Shown: positions 44,182-54,868, counted from the first letter of the stretch. The stretch: DNA of 64,000 nucleotides from Falciphora oryzae (GCA_000733355.1 JNVV01000074.1:84055-148054), one strand, 5' to 3'. Numbers and translations: made by a program. Notes: generated by a model from the letters alone, not told the origin.

Positions 44182-44353
44182 TGTTATAGCGTGGCGTGAG
44201 GTCCGGCTGACTCAGCTATGCACGTGCCCACCACCTGGCGTTTAGGTGCGGGCACGAGCACACGCACTTTATAAATTCCCCCGTTCCTTTTCCATCTTCA
44301 ATTCTAAGGTCTGTTTGGCAAATTACATGGGACCATTATGCCGGCCCGTAACA
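44182..44353 (+). repeat. left LTR of the Gag-only element
   Basis: 172 bp, differing from the right LTR at a handful of positions, all transitions by eye. Confidence 0.9.
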
Positions 44354-44580
44354 TTATTAAAAATCCCCTTATTGGAACGAAAGGGAAATCATTCGTTCTT
44401 TCGGTCCAAAAGGCTTACTGGCGCGTTGGTCGCGACGTGGTGCAACACCTTTGCCGAGCTCGATTTTTTTTCGTTAGTTGGCTACGATTTGGGCGTCGCG
44501 GGGCCTTAAGCACGCACGCATTCCACTATTTCCTTATCCTCCTTTCGATCAAAGCACCCATCTCTTCGTTTGTCGTCGAA

Positions 44581-44875
44581 TGTAACAAGGGGTCAAAGAC
44601 GGCTTGGAGAAAGAATCTCTAGATTGCAGATAATCTTTCTATGGGCTCAAGAGATGCTTGAGGAGGAAGGAATCTTTCGTGAAGGACATAGGAGATGGCA
44701 GGGTTTATATAGACCCTTTGTGATCCGTGCGAAGTATTGAGTACATGATTCACACTGCCTTCCGACCTTCACCGCTTGGCCTTAGGGCCGTTGACCGCCT
44801 ATGCGGGTCTTCGACCCTCTGTGAGGCCGACTCGTGATGCCGACTAGTTGGGTCCACGGGTTCTTCCGTGTGACA
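44581..44875 (+). repeat. solo LTR, 295-bp subfamily, inside the Gag-only element
   Basis: 295 bp, the inverse-orientation match of 38746-39040 and nearly identical to it. It is flanked by TCGAA on both sides, an intact target duplication. Its good preservation suggests a recent insertion. Confidence 0.92.
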
Positions 44876-45096
44876 TCGAAACCCCCAAAACGCCTGGGAA
44901 GGCATTATAATTTCCCACACCGCTACTCGTTAATCGAGCAGCACCCCGATCGCGTCGTTGGTTAACGAAATCAAAAACGACGGTCGCGTTAGTCGCGACC
45001 CGTTATTACCCTAACTCCGGCTTAGTGCCCGAGTCCCAGATAAAATACTGGTCACGTCCCCCATTCGACGAGATCACTTTCCCTTTACCTACCGAA

Positions 45097-46104
45097 ATGT
45101 CTGCTTCCGCTGGTATAACAAAGGCCCGCTTTTAAAAAATCCTCGAACGCTATAAAACCGAAATCAAAGCCTTGCAAACTCAAATCCAAATCCTGTTGGC
45201 CAAATCGATTTCCCGACCCAAGCCGTGTTTGCCCGATACCGACAAGCTTATTTCGCAATCACAGTACAACATGTGGCTCCCATCCATTAAAGCGAAGCTT
45301 AAAATCGATAGCGACGCGATCGGCGGCCCGGAAGCTCAATTTTAGTACGTTTTCGACCGTTTTAACGGCAAAATGCGCGGTTTTGTACTTCCGCAAATCC
45401 AGACCCCTGGCGAGCATAACCTTTAAACGATCCTTAATTAATTTAATCGCGTTTTCGATAACTCCGACAAAGCACGCAAGGCCGAAAACCGACTCCAAAA
45501 TCTCAAAATGGATAAAAACGTTTTTAGCTACTATTTCGCCCAGTTCGAAAAGCTATTATACGAGGCTAAAGCTTAAAATTGGCCAAATAACCTTAAAATC
45601 AGCTATTTTCGTCGCGGTTTTGCCAATTGGATAAAAAAACGGTTGGAAATCCAATTAGTCTTTCTAAAAAATTACAACGGCTTTATTAAAATCCTCCACC
45701 AATTGGCCGGCCGAAGCGAGCACTACGGAGGCTACGGCAATAAATTTTCGGGCGGCGATGCTATGGATACTACCGTTAGCCAAGTTACTGCGATTTTATC
45801 GGTAAAACTAGCTTCGCAGCTGTTTAACGAAAATCCCGACTCCGATAATAACTTTAACACGGTCCCTACGATTTCCGCAATCGAATTTAGGCCCAAACCC
45901 AGCCCGTTCATTTCTGCGCTTTAAGCCGTTGGCCAAGCTAATTATAAGCGTTAGAAAAAGGAAGGCCGTTGCATCAAATGCGGCAGCGCCAAGCACCTAA
46001 TGCGGAAATGTCCGAACAATAACCTAATCCATGGACTTTCTAGCATCGAAACCTACAGCGATACGGAGGAGTTTTGGACAAAATTGGAAGATCGTCATTT
46101 GTAA
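45097..46104 (+). pseudogene. Gag-like gene of the non-autonomous element
   Basis: A single continuous frame of 336 codons from the ATG at 45097 to the TAA at 46102-46104, broken by seven in-frame stops but by no frameshift. Segments include KILERYKTEIKALQTQIQIL (coiled coil), DKNVFSYYFAQFEKLLYEAK, YFRRGFANWIKKRLEIQLVF and the CCHC zinc knuckle CIKCGSAKHLMRKC, then an acidic end. The pattern is that of Ty3/gypsy Gag. The stops fall where Trp or Gln would be expected, fitting RIP rather than drift. The frame's integrity implies it was functional until recently. Confidence 0.82.
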
Positions 46105-46193
46105 AGGGTTGCATCGAGTTTTATTTGGAGGATTGGTTTTTTATTCGTTGTGTTTTTTTTAGCTGGAAATGGAACGGAAAATCGAGGGGGTGA

Positions 46194-46365
46194 TGTTATG
46201 GCGTGGCGTGAGGTCCGGCTGACTCAGCCATATACGTGCCCACCACCTAGCGTTTAGGTGCGGGCACGAGCACACGCACTTTGTAAATTCCCCCGTTCCT
46301 TTTCCATCTTCAATTCTAAGGTCTGTTTGGCAGATTACATGGGACCATTGTGCCGGCCCGTGACA
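46194..46365 (+). repeat. right LTR of the Gag-only element
   Basis: 172 bp, followed by AAGGG. Confidence 0.9.
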
Positions 46366-46404
46366 AAGGGGCACCTGTACCGGTGCTGCCGTTGTTAGAG
46401 CCTT

Positions 46405-46692
46405 CCTGGCCCTGATCGGGCCCTGTTGGGCGTTGCGAACTCCGCAACGGGGACGGCATAGTCGGATGCGCTGGCGCGCGGGGGGGCCCGGGCGGCGTTC
46501 CTCCAGGCCGTTTGGCCGGCGAGGAGGGTGCGTGCCACCCTATTGGCCGAGGGGGGGCTTGTTGGCAACGGCATGTTGCCATCGCCAGCGCCGTTGGCGG
46601 GCGTGATTGTTGGTGTTGGGTCGCTAATTGGCGGGTGTTAAGGGAATGTATGCAACTTGGCAGTATGCACTAACAGCGCAATGCCAAGAATT
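46405..46692. repeat. copy 2 of the dispersed GC-rich repeat
   Basis: The GC-rich partner of 27808-28105. It runs directly into the truncated end of the Tc1-like transposase, so the repeat and the transposase may belong to one composite or were joined by a deletion. Confidence 0.7.
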
Positions 46693-47520
46693 GGTGAATT
46701 CGAGGAAGGTGAGTCGTCTCCTGGGATTTGTAAATGCCAGCGTTATCCTGCTGGAATCGCCGCGTGCCGTCGTATACGTGTAAAAAGCCCTTTTCCAATG
46801 CCCTACAGTAACTCCAGGATGTAAATCCCTTCGAATGCTCTGGATCTCGAAGGTTTCTTTCCATAAATACCAAAAGAGACCGCCCGCCCTTCCAGACGGC
46901 CGCCCAAACCATTATTTTAATCGTGTGATGCCCGTGATCCGTCAGATTCACGTTCTCTGGCTTGTAGCGTTCTCCAGGTAACCCCCAGACCCGGACGGTA
47001 CCATGGGACTTCGAGTTGTGGACTGAGCATTCGTTTGAGTAAATAATCTGTGGTGGTGGTTACCCCCTGAAAAAAAGATCCAACTTCAAAAGGACGTACC
47101 TCGGCCAATTCGTCCTCTCTACCTTCCCACTCTTTGACGAAATCAAAGCGTTCTTCTACGCTTTTCTGTCGTAGTAAAATCCTTTTTGCAGCTTTCCAGT
47201 AACGTTGGCCGTCGCGTTTCAAAATACGGCGGTGGGTCGAGACGCTCCCTTCCCCACCCATCTCCTTTTTAACCCCGTCCCATGACAGGCGGTTGCATTT
47301 TTTGATAGTTCTTTTCAGTAACCGTTCCTCTCGAGGCGTAAGGGCTGCAAGCCGACCGGTACGAGGTTTAGAATCAACGGACGCGGTTTCCTAGAAACAT
47401 TGTTCTTGGTACCGGATGGTCGAAGGCGTAGTGCCGAAAAGAGACGCGACTTCTTTCACCCCTTTCCCTAGCTCTCGGGCCATGAGCATGGCCCCCGCGC
47501 TGCGGGTGACCATTCACCGT
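46693..47520 (-). pseudogene. Tc1/mariner-like transposase relic
   Basis: Minus-strand fragments in order. An HTH part reads LTPREERLLKRTIKKCNRLS near 47330-47270. Then come GEGSVSTHRRILKRDGQRYW, a frame slip near 47060, YSNECSVHNSKSHGTVRVWG (first catalytic Asp read as Asn), HTIKIMVWAAVWKGGRSLLV and RRFQQDNAGIYKS (second catalytic Asp kept). The sequence after the second Asp is lost where it meets the dispersed repeat, so the third acidic residue and the left inverted repeat are missing. It is a dead, truncated DNA transposon. Confidence 0.8.
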
Positions 47521-47732
47521 TAGCCTGATGATTTCCGCTTATAACGGCACCAAAGCTGCGTTTGGGAGGCATTTTTTTTGGGCGAGTTATGGGTTCTTTT
47601 GTTGTGGGCGTAGAATCGAGGGTGACGTGGTCGCGCGAAAAATGAGGGGTAGGGGGCGGAGACTTTTGACACGTAATTTTTAAGGGAGGACAGACACCCA
47701 GACATTACCAAGCCGCAGCCTAAACCCCAAAA

Positions 47733-48653
47733 CCGCGAAAGCTGCAAAGGCGATCAAGGCGGATCCGGGGCCTCGTCGCCTGAGAGAGATTAAGTTGGCC
47801 GCGGGCGGAGACGCGAAGCTAACGGCCTGCTGCGGGATGTCGGGCCTGGAGGGGATTGCCCCACAGAAGCCGGATTAGAAACTGTCGAGCCCTTGCTTAT
47901 CGCTGCTCGCTGTGCGGCAAACGTGGATATCGTCAAGCTCCTGCTCGGCGCTGGCGCAGACGTAAACTGCAGCAGAGCCGAGGCCTCGGTGACCTTGGGG
48001 CACGAGGTGCACGAGGTATGGGAGAGGGCTGGAAACAACCCGCGTAAGTCGTGCAACCTCCCAGACACCCCCCTCTTCAGACACCTACCTCAGAGCTACC
48101 AATACTAATGCGCCGGTACTGTACCCACATCACATTCCCAGTTCATGAAATGGCATTCAACAAACAGAGGAAGCCGATCGGAGCCAGCATGATGCTGCTC
48201 CTCGCCGCCGGGATCGCCCACCAAGCCCGCAACGACCTCGGCGAGACTCCACTGCTGGCGCACGCCCGCGCGATGGCAACAAGGGCGCCGGAGCGCGGAT
48301 TAGGCGACTGGCAAGACCTGGCCCGCCGCGTGGACTACATCAGGCTGCTGGCGTCCCTGGGTGAGGGCCAGAGCCCGGACGGGCTCGCGGCCGTCGACGC
48401 CCGCGGCAGATCCGCGCTGCATCTCGCCTCCCCCGACGCGCCGCCTCCGCTCGTGCCGATGAACCTGCCCGACTCGTCCGCGGCGTGGTCCATTCATGAC
48501 GCCGCCGGGGTCTTGGTGGAGCGGGGTCTCGGTCTCGACGTCCAAGACAATGAAGGGGTCACCGCGGCGGCGATGTTGCGAGAGCGATACGGGGGTAGGT
48601 TTATGGACGAGCTGCAAAAATATGTACCTGGTGCGCGGCAGCGCCGAGTCTAA
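47733..48653 (+). pseudogene. 5'-truncated, frameshifted ankyrin-repeat gene
   Basis: Coding traces begin right after the Tc1-like relic (ADPGPRRLREIKLAAGGDAK). They shift frame once near 47820 and continue with ANGLLRDVGPGGDC and the ankyrin repeat PLLIAARCAANVDIVKLLLG. A 98-nt intron (48044-48141, GTAAGT, canonical TACTAAT branch, CCCAG) joins phase-perfectly to HEMAFNKQRKPIGASMMLLL and GETPLLAHARAMA. Then come RSALHLASPDAPP and a final repeat ending at the stop at 48651. The preserved intron and long open 3' exon show the gene died recently. No start codon remains; the transposon probably removed the 5' end. It resembles the C-terminal part of Clr5-ankyrin-type proteins. Confidence 0.72.
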
Positions 48654-48887
48654 GGTGCCTTGGGACAAACTTGCTCCTAGAGAAGAATAAGGCGCAGGTG
48701 TAGCAGATGTTGTCCTGACATACACCGAGAGGCTGCATGCCAGAGACATAAAGTATGGAACAGAGCGAAATGGAAGCCACATGGCCTGTATTGAACCATA
48801 TGCCAACGTTCCCCCACAACCACCAGGCTCGGCCGTCTGTTACCTCGTCTGTGTTGTCTCGTCGTTCTCCTTTTTCTCTCCTCCTGC

Positions 48888-51319
48888 TCAAAAGAATTTC
48901 CAGGCATATGCAAACGGCACATTCGCCAGCATGAGCCGATACGGCTTTACGATAACCTGCACGCCGTCCCCGTCCACGTGCGGCCAGACGACCTGCTCGA
49001 CGTTGTTGCGGCGGTCAAAGGGCCCCTCGGCGCCGGCGGAAACCTCGTCGTCGCCCTGGTTTCCGTGCCGCTCCCGGGTGCCGTTCGCGGAGACGACTAC
49101 AAGGTTGAGGTCGTTGGCGAGCGAGGCGCCGGGGAGGTCCGCGTACGCCAGCGTGACCTTGAAGGTCAGGCTCCTGCTCTCGCCTGGCGTCGCGGGGGTC
49201 GGAACCGGGATGCGCACTGCAAACGGCTCCTCGGTTTCCTCGCTAATGCTGCCGATGCCATAGCCGCCCATGCCGCTGGTGGTAGGCTCGATCATGGCGA
49301 GGGTCTCTGCGATATTGACGCGGCCCTGAGATGTCGTCAGCTGATTTAACGCTTGCTTGTTGAAGAAATGCCAGCGGCAAGTAAAAAAAAGGAACTATAA
49401 TTGATACTTACAAACCCGGAGTGCGGGTTTGGCCCATGGCCTAGGTCGTCGGGAACATAGGCCCCCGCGATGGGCACGGCGCCGTTGATAATAAGCGCCT
49501 TGACCAGCGACCCGGTCGGGTTGGCGACGGCGCCGCCGGGGTCCAGGTCGAGGTAGCCGTGCCCTAGCAGGGCCTCGCGCACGACGGCGCAGCACCCGGC
49601 GGCTAGCGGCGTGGCCATGCTCGTGCCGGATAGAAACTCGAAGCGGTCGTCGCCCGAGACGCCGGTCCGGTCGACGTTACCGGCGACGCGCCTGTCCTGG
49701 GCGCGCGACCGGGCCGACAGGATGGCGGTGCCGGGCGCCACGACGTCGGGTTTGATCCGATTCTCAGCTGTGGGGCCGCGGCTGCTAAAGGCGGCCAGCC
49801 CGTCCGGGTTGTCCGCCTGGTGGTCGTCTTTGAGAGGATTCCGCGGGAACTGGCGCGGCCAGAATAGGCCGTACGTGTAGGGCGTGTGCTGTTTGCCCGA
49901 CGTTAGCGTCGGCCGGTAACTCTCCGAGGCGCCGACGGTGATGCAGTTCTTGGCGGCGGCCTCGGCGCCGAGCGAGCGCTCGTTGACGCGGCCGACCAGG
50001 TCATTATCCTGCCCTTCGTTGCCCGCCGCAAAGAGCACCGTCATGTCCTGGTTCCGCCACACGAACCGGTCGATGCTCTCGGCCGCGGCCTCGTATGGCC
50101 GCTGCTTGCCGTGCAGCAGCGGCGAGCCCCACGAGTTGCTGTGGATGCGGGCGCCGGCGTCGTAGGCCTGCTTGAACAAAATCCCCAGGTCCGCCGGATA
50201 GCCGGTCAGCTTGGGGTGGTTCTGCCAGTCGAACCGCTCAAAGAAGGACTGCAGAATCAGGCTGGCGCCCGGCGCGGACCCGGCCACGCGGCCCTCGGAC
50301 GAGTGCACGCCCGTGCCGAGGACGGACCCGCAGACGTGGGTACCGTGGCCGTCGGGGTCGTTGGCCGCGTCCTTGCGGCCAAAGGGGTGCAGCGCCACGA
50401 CCCGGCCCGTAAAGGCCTCGTGCACGTCCGTTGTGCTGCCCTTGTCGAAGCCCGTGTCGGCCACGCACACGATCTGGCCGTGGCCGCGGTACCGGCAGGA
50501 GGGGCCAGGAACGACTGCAACGGCCTCGCCGTCGCCAGGAGTGCCATTGACGATGGTGGCGGTGGTAATGGCTGGAGGGTTAGTAGCAGCAGTATCGTCG
50601 TTGTCGGGGAAGCCGAGCAGCCGGCGGGCTACGTTGGTCATGAGCATGCGCTCGTTAACGGGGTGGATGACGCGGACCTCGTCGAGCTGGGCGACGGCCT
50701 CGAGCGCCGCCTCGTCGATCTCGAGCCTAACGACCCCGGACTGGGGCACGAGCTTCTTAAGCCCGTGGATGGCCGAGATCTTGTCGATCAGCTCGTCGGG
50801 CACCTCGCCGATGTCGTGGTGCAGCAGCACGTCGACCTCGACAATGTTGTCATCGTCGCTGTTGCCGTGAGCAGACGCCGCGTGGGAGTAGGTAGCCGTC
50901 TCGGCCTCCATGCAAAACATGGGAGCGGAGCCGGAGGCTAGCATGTCCACGTGGCTAGCGGCCACGAGGGCGGCGGCGTGCGGCGGCGGGCCGTTGGTGT
51001 TGGCGCGGCGCACGGGGCGCGCCCGCATGCGCTCGACGGCATCGTGGATGACAAAGTCGCTCGCGTACACGTCGGCCGAGTCGATGTAGTCGAGAGACCG
51101 GATCGGCTCGAGCGAGTCGTGCGAGTAGCGGCAGAGATAGATCTGCTGGGTCTCGTCGCCGAGGAACTCTTGTATCTGCACGCCGAGGCCCTTGAGCTGC
51201 GTCTTTTGCGCCCTGTTCAGGGGCTTGCCGTCCGTCCGGATCAGGATGTACTCCGATAGCGACGCGTCGGCCTGCGGGAGCTGGCTTGAGCTCTTGCCGT
51301 TGATCACTATATCCGACAT
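48888..51319 (-). CDS. subtilisin-like serine protease (S8), apparently cytosolic
   Basis: Two exons, 51319-49412 and 49325-48888, are joined across an 86-nt intron (49326-49411, GTAAGT...CTCAG, GCTGAC branch), making PHSG-FGRVNIAETLAM and a protein of 781 residues. The catalytic triad is complete: Asp288 (VCVADTGFD), His325 (DGHGTHVCG) and Ser567 (SGTSMATPLAAG), with oxyanion Asn434 (AAGNEG). There is no signal peptide. Instead residues 20-90 and 160-230 look like two tandem propeptide/inhibitor-like alpha-beta units (YILIRTDGK..., VEVDVLLHHDIG...). The C-terminal 200 residues form a beta-rich domain of the type seen after bacterial S8 domains. It cleaves peptide bonds; the substrate is unknown. 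The next genes on the right are a four-member unknown family. Confidence 0.9.
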
Positions 51320-52035
51320 CTTTGTGTCCTGTGCGGTGCGGAAGCGCGGAGGCGAGATGGGAACGGCTAGGGTATTGTAGGAAAAGAAAGAAATTGGCCT
51401 GGGCTGGTCCCTCCATCCCTTGTTTTTTTATATAGCTTATATATAGGTACATGGCCTCCCTGCTCGGGGCGGTGTACATCAAGCCTCTCCGATGGTGCGA
51501 ATTCCGCCAAGCTGGCCGGTGGCGGGAAATGCTTGGCCCCAACCAGCCGAACCATCCTATTCCTTGGTAACGTTAGCGCGTGTCCAGCAGTCAGTGTGCA
51601 TATGCATATGCATTCGACACGTAGTCTCTCGGACGAGACCAAGGACGAGTCGCCACCTCAGCACGTTTATCAACCACCAACACCCTCCGCCAACTTGCCG
51701 GCGAGGTCTAGGTTGTCCGGCAAGCAATCACAATATCGGGACAAGCCTGTGTGGTGACCAGAACTTTTTCTTATACGCAATCAAGATCTGCCATGTCAAA
51801 GCTGTTGAGCGGCAGGAGCTCATCGTGTTCTTTGTGAGCAAGCGGGCCCGCCGCCAATTCGGTGGGACAGGCCATGACTGCCCCCAACGACATGCCACAT
51901 ATCCACCACCTTTTCTGTCCTGTTCCCATCCCTTCGCTGCCCTATGATTTGGCTACCTTTTGGCTGCCTAGGTCGGTACTTGTTACACTGAGGTTTCCAC
52001 CAAGCGCCGAAATCCCACCAACCCGCACGCCTCCC
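51320..52035. other. intergenic between protease gene and gene A
   Basis: Promoter region of the protease gene on its left side and the 3' flank of gene A on its right. No gene is seen. ATGCATATGCAT-like alternation occurs near 51600. Confidence 0.45.
51421..51450 (-). promoter_or_regulatory. putative core promoter of the protease gene
   Basis: On the minus strand the sequence TATATATAAG (51445-51436) followed by CTATATAAAA lies about 110-130 bases upstream of the start codon at 51319. These are good TATA-like elements for the protease gene. Confidence 0.4.
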
Positions 52036-53370
52036 CTAGGACTTCTTCTTGACCGGCTTGTTGAGCATGTCGCCATACTCCTTCAAGCTCTTGCCTGTAG
52101 CCGCCAGCAGCATCTTTTCCCACTTGGGCTTCGCCTTGTTGAAGAGATTCACGTTAAGCTCACACGTTACGACTGTCTGCTCGTATTTCAGCTGGATCAT
52201 GTCCTGCGAGTTGTTCTTGCTGATGGACTTGCTGTACGAGTTGGCGTCGAGCTTGAGGTAGATGAGGTAGGTGGTGGGCTGGTAGGCCATGACGACGTTG
52301 TTGGGGTCCCCCGTGATGTTGAAGCCGGGGGTGAGGCCGAAGCGGAGGGCCCAGTCGACCGTGGGCTTCCTGCCGCCCACGGTGATGTTCTGGAGGCTGC
52401 CGACAAACGCGGTGAGCTGGTCGTCGATCTGCTTCTTGTGCTCCGCGTCCATCTTCATGCCGGCGAACATGGTGCTGAGCAGGTTCTCGTGCACGTCCTT
52501 CTTGGCCACCGTCATGTCGAAGGTCTTGTGCTGGCCCTGGCCAAAGTTGTAGATCCCGCCCATGGGGCCCGTCATGGCCTTGTACGCCAGCGAGGCCTGC
52601 GTGCTGAAGGCCTCATCGGCCTCCGTGGTGATATCGTAGCCGCCCGGCTTGATCTACATGTGAAAAAAGCTTGCCTCAGCATATACGATACCCCTGTTGA
52701 TGGATTAAGGATTTAACCTAGTACCTGCGTGAGCATTATGTTGGTGAACATCTGAGCGACGCTGTGGGCGTCTGGTTTCTCTGGTGTCAGCTTTGCTCAG
52801 AACGGGTTATATGGGATGCTGTCACAACATGACCAAGTTGCGGGTATCAAAGGAGGGCAGACAGCCCCTCCAGGCAAAGCGAAGTGGGGAGAAATCAAAC
52901 ACAAAAGACTGCTTACCGTTCAACAGCTGGTAGTTGGCCAGGGCCCCGCTCAGGTCGTAGCTGTTCACCTTGGGGTCGTCCGAGATGACGTCATGCACCA
53001 CGACCGGCGGGGGCTTAGGCGCCAGGCCCTCGGCGATCTGGTCCTTGGGGTCCTTGATGTCGCCCATCATGAGATTCACAAACTGGTCGAACTTGCTGTC
53101 GCCGCTGCCGGCGTCCATGGTCGTGAGCGCGTTGGCGTCGGCGTCGGGCGACTTGATGTGCGTGGGGTCGTAGTCCGCGTCGGCGTTGGCAGACGCCATC
53201 ATGCGCAGCGCGAGCGTCTCCTCGTCCACCGGATGCGCGCCGATGGAGCGGTTGTGCAGCTCCTGCACAAACGCGTTGACGGCCGCGGCATCCTCGACGG
53301 TCAGGCACATTGTGTGCGGCTCCTGCATAGACCCGTCGATGGCCACAGCACGCTCGGCAGCCAGGCTCAT
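52036..53370 (-). CDS. unknown-family paralog A
   Basis: Three exons, 53370-52917, 52795-52725 and 52653-52036, give 380 residues. Introns are 121 nt (GTAAGC) and 71 nt (GTACTA), both frame-consistent. There is no signal peptide or membrane span. Early on KFDQFVNLMMGDIKDP and a Pro-rich loop (APKPPPVVV) appear. The core has GPMGGIYNFG, VHENLLSTMFAGMK, HKKQIDDQLTAFVGSL, NITGDPNNVVMAYQP, TTYLIYLKLDAN and VVTCELNVNLFN. These blocks recur in the same order in genes B and C and, weakly, D. I know no named domain for them. Alternating amphipathic strands after two helices suggest an alpha-beta soluble core. It ends with a Lys-rich tail. It is divergent from gene B across a region holding an assembly gap. 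Confidence 0.75.
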
Positions 53371-54868
53371 TGTGTCTGGGATGTGGTGGAGGATGAAGAG
53401 GGTTTGGTAATGATGGCAGCGCAGGAGGAGGATGCTGAGGCAAGTGCAAGTGTCTGATTATCAAGGCTGGCCTGTTCGTTCATGGACACGGAAGGAGTGT
53501 GAGTTTTTGTACTNNNNNNNNNNNNNNNNNNNNNNNNNNNNNNNNNNNNNNNNNATGCCGACAAAGGTTTGGTCGGGATCCAAGACAGAGTCCTCGAGGC
53601 CCGCACTGAGCTGCGCATTACGGGCCAGCGCCTAAGGCGGGATTGAGGGCCTCATGGCCAACTCCAGCTCGGCCGCAATACTTAGAAGGTAGGTCATCTG
53701 GCCCAGCCCCTTCGACAAGGAGGGTGTATTATCCATCGGCTACGTCGGCTAAGATGTTTAATGAACACGGAGCCTGGAACGATCGACGGCCACGCCATCT
53801 GGTCTGGACCCCGCGTGGCCACCGCAAGCCCGAGCGCGGGCGACATCCGTATCGCTGCTTTTCCGTGAGAGCGAGTATGCACTGATTCTGCACTCAGCAT
53901 CGCGCATGGCGAGTGGCGGGCTGAGGGAGGAGAAGAAGCAAGCGTTGCTGTCGTGGCGCTCCGGCGGCCAGTTGCGGCGTCGGTGTGGTGGTTCTAGATG
54001 TAGCTGGGGGGCTAGGTAGGGGTGTGGGGCAGTTTGGCGGCTAGACCTGGACTTGGCACGTCGATCAAGGGGGCCAATGACGCCATCAACCTTGCTTCTT
54101 CCCGGAGTCCGGCTGCCATTTTCTCGCTGCAGGCAAGGATAGGCCGGTCTGGCCCAGTAGCCGCATCAGTACCTTGTCTGCCAATGGCTTTTGCAGGGAC
54201 AACCCATTGTCCAGCTGCATACTCCCATGCGCTGCAGGCCGCGCAGAACCAGCTGGGACGAAAACGAGCCAGACGGCCCCGCTTTTGCTTGGCAGCAACA
54301 ACAACACGCGGTGGTTTGGACGATCCACATTTGATGATACTGTAGGAGGCTAAAAGATGGGGAGGTGGGCTTGGAGCGCAAGCCTCTCCACAAAATCAAG
54401 TTCATCCCCTTGAGTCCGGTTAGACCTTAGAATGCAGACCGAGCCTGCACACCCAATCAAATCGCTGGTCTTTTCCGGCGCTCCGACTTTGCCGCATTTC
54501 TCATGAAAATAAATGTACAACCAAAGTTACCACTACACAAAGCAACGTCGCAGTGCTCTTCTTCGTGCGGTGCAGATCCGTGTCTTTGTAGTATCACAAC
54601 AAACAGGGATACTTATGGAGACCCTTTTCAGTCGTGGGCGATTCGGGGTCTAACCAGAATCAAGGGGATGGCGGGAATGCTCTGTGCAGAGGTTGCTCAC
54701 GAGTACCTCCAACACTTTCCGACTCCCTCACGCCCTCAGTTTCCTTGTTCTCTTTCTCGCTCGACATCTCATCCTGCCGCCCTGCTCATCGAAACGCTTT
54801 GGCTTCATCAGGTAGCGCGCGCACACAGCTGAAACCATCACTACCATCGTCAAGTCAGGCCATCAAAC
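53371..54868. other. intergenic between divergent paralogs A and B
   Basis: 1.5 kb containing the promoters of both genes and the assembly gap. Short GC-rich frames are present, but none is supported as a gene. Confidence 0.45.
53514..53554. other. assembly gap
   Basis: 41 undetermined bases (N). The true length may differ. Confidence 0.99.

Larger units (their letters stand above)
44182..46365 (+). mobile_element. non-autonomous Gag-only LTR retrotransposon
   Basis: 2,184 bp with 172-bp LTRs (44182-44353 and 46194-46365) beginning TGTTAT and ending ACA, flanked by AAGGG on both sides (44177-44181 and 46366-46370). A purine-rich stretch (AATCGAGGGGGTGA) abuts the right LTR. The only coding sequence is a Gag-like frame with a zinc knuckle; no protease, RT or integrase is present. 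It contains a solo LTR of the other family at 44581-44875. Without it and its duplication the element is about 1.9 kb. Confidence 0.88.

Noticed and set aside
38746..44875. One large retroelement bounded by the two 295-bp LTRs
   Set aside because: The two copies are inverted to each other and each has its own perfect target duplication, so they are independent solo LTRs.
50111..50941. 276-codon plus-strand frame opposite the subtilase gene
   Set aside because: It mirrors the third-position GC bias of the minus-strand exon, which has a complete catalytic triad and confirmed splice phase. The frame has no motif of its own.
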